Assembly (NCBI RefSeq): GCF_001590725.1
Contig: NZ_LQXR01000019.1
Span: forward strand, 1 to 39,245
Direction: 5' to 3'
Origin: Snodgrassella sp. CFCC 13594
GTDB lineage: Bacteria; Pseudomonadota; Gammaproteobacteria; Burkholderiales; Neisseriaceae
DNA length: 39,245 nucleotides
The stretch's first letter is position 1; the number at the start of each line of letters is the position of its first letter. This document shows positions 35,922-39,245 of this stretch, one piece after another. The translations under genes and the position numbers were made by a program. A model generated the notes under the pieces. The model saw nothing but the letters and a program-made list of their open reading frames with translations. It did no database searches and had not been told where the DNA came from.

Positions 35922-38900
35922 TTACCATTGGTAGCCAGCACCCACAGAAGCGCCATAATGACCACGGGAGTTACCACTGCCTGTGGCCTTGATTACCCAA
36001 TTGCCACTATCGGAGATGGTTGAATAACCAACGGCATAGCCTGTTTCACCTTTATAATAGCCGCCACCCACAGACAACATACTCTTGCCGGGTTGATAAG
36101 CCTGTGGCAAACCAGCTGTCGCAATGGCTTGCGCCACGCCGGCATTGGCGGTGTTTTCCACATTATCAATGCGGCCATTTAATTGCTGCATATTGCCACC
36201 AACATTTTGTATGGCGCGGTTCATCTGGCCCACATTCACGGCATCGGAATCATTCACCCCATCAGCCACATTGGTGATGGTTTTGCTGCCCGCATCCACA
36301 CCATTGGTGGTTATACTTGGGCCACCTTGAATGGTAACACCGCTGTTGTTCACCGTCGTATTGCCTATGGTTACACTGCCATTGCCGCCTAAATCCAGAT
36401 TCGGATTCAAAGTGACCTGAACGCCATTGCCGGTTGTGGTGGTTTTGATATTACCGTCACCAGTAATGGCTACGGTATCACCCAATTTCTTGTTCACCGC
36501 GCTGCCGCTATCGGCACTGAAGTTCAAACCTTTATCCAATGTTTGATTGATGTTGGTCACACTATTTTCAACGGTGGTTACACGACCATCCAAATTGGTT
36601 ACATCGCCAGTAATGCTATTGAATTTATTGTCAGTATAATCCTTAGCTCCATCTGCAACTTGTTTGAGTTGATCTTCAGTGGCCGCTTGACCAGAAACAA
36701 CCTTATTTACATCCCATGTTGTATTAGTCAAGCCATTGATTGTGCCGTCCTTGCCATTGACCGTCACCTGGCCTGCGGTAATTGAACCAGTAGTACCATC
36801 AATGGTTACTGCATTATCACCACTACCCATGGTTACTTTATCCGCCAAAGCAACATCGTAATTGGTGCTGCCATTGGCATTAGTAGATTTCGTAACAGTG
36901 ATGTTCCCATCAGTATTAGATACCGTGCTGGCCGCACCACTAGAAGCTGCTTTCAACTGGCTCACATTCACAGCATCAGTATCCTCAGTACCGGCTTTCA
37001 CGCCGGTGATTTTTTGATCCCCAGCATAGATTCCTGTCGTTGTGACACTCGGACCGTTTGCAATGGTTAACCCATTGAAATTCAACAATGTATTCCCCAT
37101 GGTCACGCTGCCAGTGCTGCCCAAATTAATATTTTGAGCCAGTTTAATGGTCAGTTTATCTGTGCCATCGGCTACCACGCCGATGTTGCCATCAGCCAAC
37201 TTATCTGGATCAGCGCCACCAATAATGTTTACTTTCTGACCTAATTGGCGCGTTACATCGGTACCACTGTCTCCAGCAAAAGTTAACGGTTGAGTTGCAG
37301 ATGCAGAAACTGCCTTTAACTGACTCACATTCACTGCGTCTGTATCGGCAGAACCAGCTGCCACATTGGTGATACGGCGGTACAAAGTACTGTTACCCAC
37401 TGAAACCTCGCCAGATGCGACTGCTCCGGCTATGTCATCTAGTTTTCCTGTGGGGCTGTATGCATCAGAGCTTAAATCGGCATCGCCTGCTACTGAAGAA
37501 GTGCCCAAAGCCACGCGGTAAGCAGTATCGTTCCGAACCACGGCATTATCACCAATCGCTAAATTGCTGTTTACACGCTCGTTATAGCCACCCGCGCAAA
37601 CCGGCAAATTTGGGAACAGAGTACATAGGCTATTGGTTGACACGCCATTACCCGCATTCGCACCATTACCAATCGCAACGCCACCATACGATGTGCTGGC
37701 GCTAGCACCATACACCGTACCGCCCTTGGTTGCCTGTGCGCCCGAACCAACCGCAGTTGCAATGGTATTGTTATCAGCAGTTGCGACATTCAAATTACTT
37801 GCCGTAGCGCCCGAACCAATGGCAATGGAGCTGTTACCCGTGGCCAATGCATTAACACCTGCTGCCAACGCATTAGCACCTGTTGCACCATCATTGTTGT
37901 AATTACCACCCACAGCGCCATTATCGTTGACACTGTAGTAATGCGTCTTGCTTTCTGCAACAGAATTAGCTACTGCTTTCAACTGGCTCACATTCACTGC
38001 ATCATCGGCAGCAGTCCCTGCTGCCACACTGGTAATCTGACGACTGCCAACATCTACAGCAGCATTAGTGGCAACGGTGGCTTCAATAGCCGCCTTATCT
38101 CCTGCACTAACCCCAGTGGCACATAACCAATGATCCCTCCTGCCGTATTCGCTATAGAATTGCTGCCCAAAGCCACACCATTAGCAACAGATACTTGGCT
38201 ATTAGAGCCAAGCGCGACCGCCCCAGTAGCAGCGGAAGTAATGGTCACAGCATTACCTAAAATAAATGCCTCATCAGCATCCACTGTTTGGTTTAGATTG
38301 CCGATAGCATACGAATTATTACCCTTCACAATATTGTTATTGCCAATGGCACCAGAACCAGAACCTTTTACATATCCTTGATAGTAACCATCATTAAAGC
38401 TGTCTGAAGTACCAATGTAAATACTATTGTTTCCCTGTGCCCAAGCGCCGTTACCAAGGGCAACAGTATCGTTGCCACTAGCTATCGTACCGCTATTGAC
38501 CGTGTAACTGATAACTTGCCCTGTTGTATTATCATATGCACGAGAAACACCACTATTCCCGCCAATTGCCACCGCACCGGTGCCACTGGCCAAGGAGCCA
38601 GCACCTAAAGCGACCGAGCCAGATGAACTGGCTTTAGCATTCTGGCCTACAGCGGTAGCATTGGTTGATGCTGTAGTCTTAGAGCCGAATGCAACGCTAC
38701 CATCCTTTTCTGCATTAGCTGAAAAACCAACCGAAACCCCATTAAACCCAGCTGCCGAAGCGTTAACGCCTGCAGCCAACGCATTGGCACCTGTTGCGCC
38801 ATTATTGTTGTAGTTCCCAGCAGCGCTATCTGTACTATTCACGCTGTAAAAATGGGTTTTGCTACCGGCTACCGATTGATCTACGTAGGTTTTATTAACG

Positions 38901-39245
38901 ATGTTATCACCTTCGGTAATGTCACCATTATAGGTAACACTTCCGTCAGTATTGACCACAAAATTATCACCCAGCTTGGTTTCACCAGTGGCGGTTAAGT
39001 TCGTGGTGTTCACATTGGTGAATGTGACATCTTTTGCTGTTGAAACTTTGATACCACCTGCGTCAGCAGTCAGTTCTATGTTGTCACCAGTAACAAAGTT
39101 GGCTTTGTTGTCAGCTTTATTAAGGGTTTTAACATCTTTACCGTCAATCTGAGTCACGACTGTTTGTAATGCAGTGTCTGCATTAGTCAAACTTTCTTTG
39201 GTTGCATCACTCAAATCAACTGCATAATCGGTGACGTTATTGGCG
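35922..39245 (-). pseudogene. YadA-like trimeric autotransporter adhesin, 5' end outside the window, one frameshift
   Basis: The protein runs off the right edge and ends at 35922. The last ~90 residues form the YadA anchor: a coiled coil with QLNGRIDNVENTANAGVAQAIATAGLPQAY, then beta strands ending GASVGAGYQW. Upstream are at least four neck motifs (DAVNVSQLKAV/DAVNVGQMN). Left-handed beta-roll head repeats (AIGSGATA, VALGAGSLA, VAFGSKTTA) also occur, with stretches of stalk between. Such proteins trimerise and display an adhesive head beyond the outer membrane. The frame breaks near 38111-38115; one restored base turns PLGLVQEIRR into LGVSAGDKAAIEATVATNAAVDVGSRQITS and joins the halves. A head module occurs twice. 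The TpgA-like gene follows. Confidence 0.9.

Noticed and set aside
36020..39152. Long plus-strand open frames opposite the adhesin
   Set aside because: They mirror the low-complexity repeats of the adhesin and have no ribosome sites or family signal.
1..39245. CRISPR arrays, tRNA/rRNA genes, insertion sequences, prophage genes
   Set aside because: No regularly spaced repeats, no tRNA-like folds noticed, and no transposase, integrase or phage genes in any frame.

Overview
The window looks like a chromosomal segment of a betaproteobacterium of the family Neisseriaceae. The main evidence is the 12-mer AGGCTGCCTGAA and its reverse complement, which recur through the window, often as inverted pairs that form transcription terminators. 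This is a DNA uptake sequence (DUS) dialect; from memory it matches the dialect reported for Simonsiella muelleri and relatives and differs from the GCCGTCTGAA core of Neisseria proper. Gene content agrees: PilU, a TadA with a TfoX-like N-terminal extension, the pcnB-folK-deoxynucleoside kinase-panB run, a neisserial-type porin fragment and a trimeric autotransporter adhesin. The exact genus cannot be fixed from the sequence alone.

Layout from left to right. 1-6.1 kb: yaaA (cut by the left edge), a DyP-type peroxidase, then a minus-strand run of a short-chain reductase, a methyltransferase and trpB, with a divergent LysR regulator. 6.2-11.2 kb: fumC, then pcnB-folK-dNK-panB on the minus strand. 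11.4-16.5 kb: a DUF3460 protein, an O-methyltransferase, a TPR lipoprotein and purE on the plus strand; a short-chain reductase and trmA on the minus strand; tadA on the plus strand. 16.6-21.8 kb: clpS-clpA divergent from a cold-shock gene (the arrangement known from E. coli cspD-clpS-clpA), a broken porin remnant and pilU. 21.9-27.5 kb: a 2-oxoglutarate/iron oxygenase, fadD, mnmA and gltX, all minus strand. 27.6-34.8 kb: ansA, then gabT-gabD-gabP for uptake and breakdown of 4-aminobutyrate, then a zinc alcohol dehydrogenase. 35.0-39.2 kb: a lipoprotein with BamE-like plus OmpA-like domains downstream of a large YadA-type trimeric autotransporter cut by the right edge.

The dominant oddity is frame integrity. 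At least twelve frame breaks lie in ten genes (yaaA, trpB twice, the methyltransferase, the reductase, fumC twice, trmA, the porin remnant, ansA, gabT, the adhesin). Nearly all are explained by one missing base, and five fall in a glycine GGC codon. Apart from the porin, the broken genes are otherwise full length and conserved, so residual sequencing indels are more likely than gene decay. This should be settled before any biology is drawn from the 'pseudogenes'.

The best candidate for a functional system is the adhesin-lipoprotein pair at the right end. It resembles the AtaA-TpgA pair of Acinetobacter, in which a peptidoglycan-binding periplasmic protein anchors a trimeric autotransporter. 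No tRNA, rRNA, CRISPR array, insertion sequence or prophage was seen.
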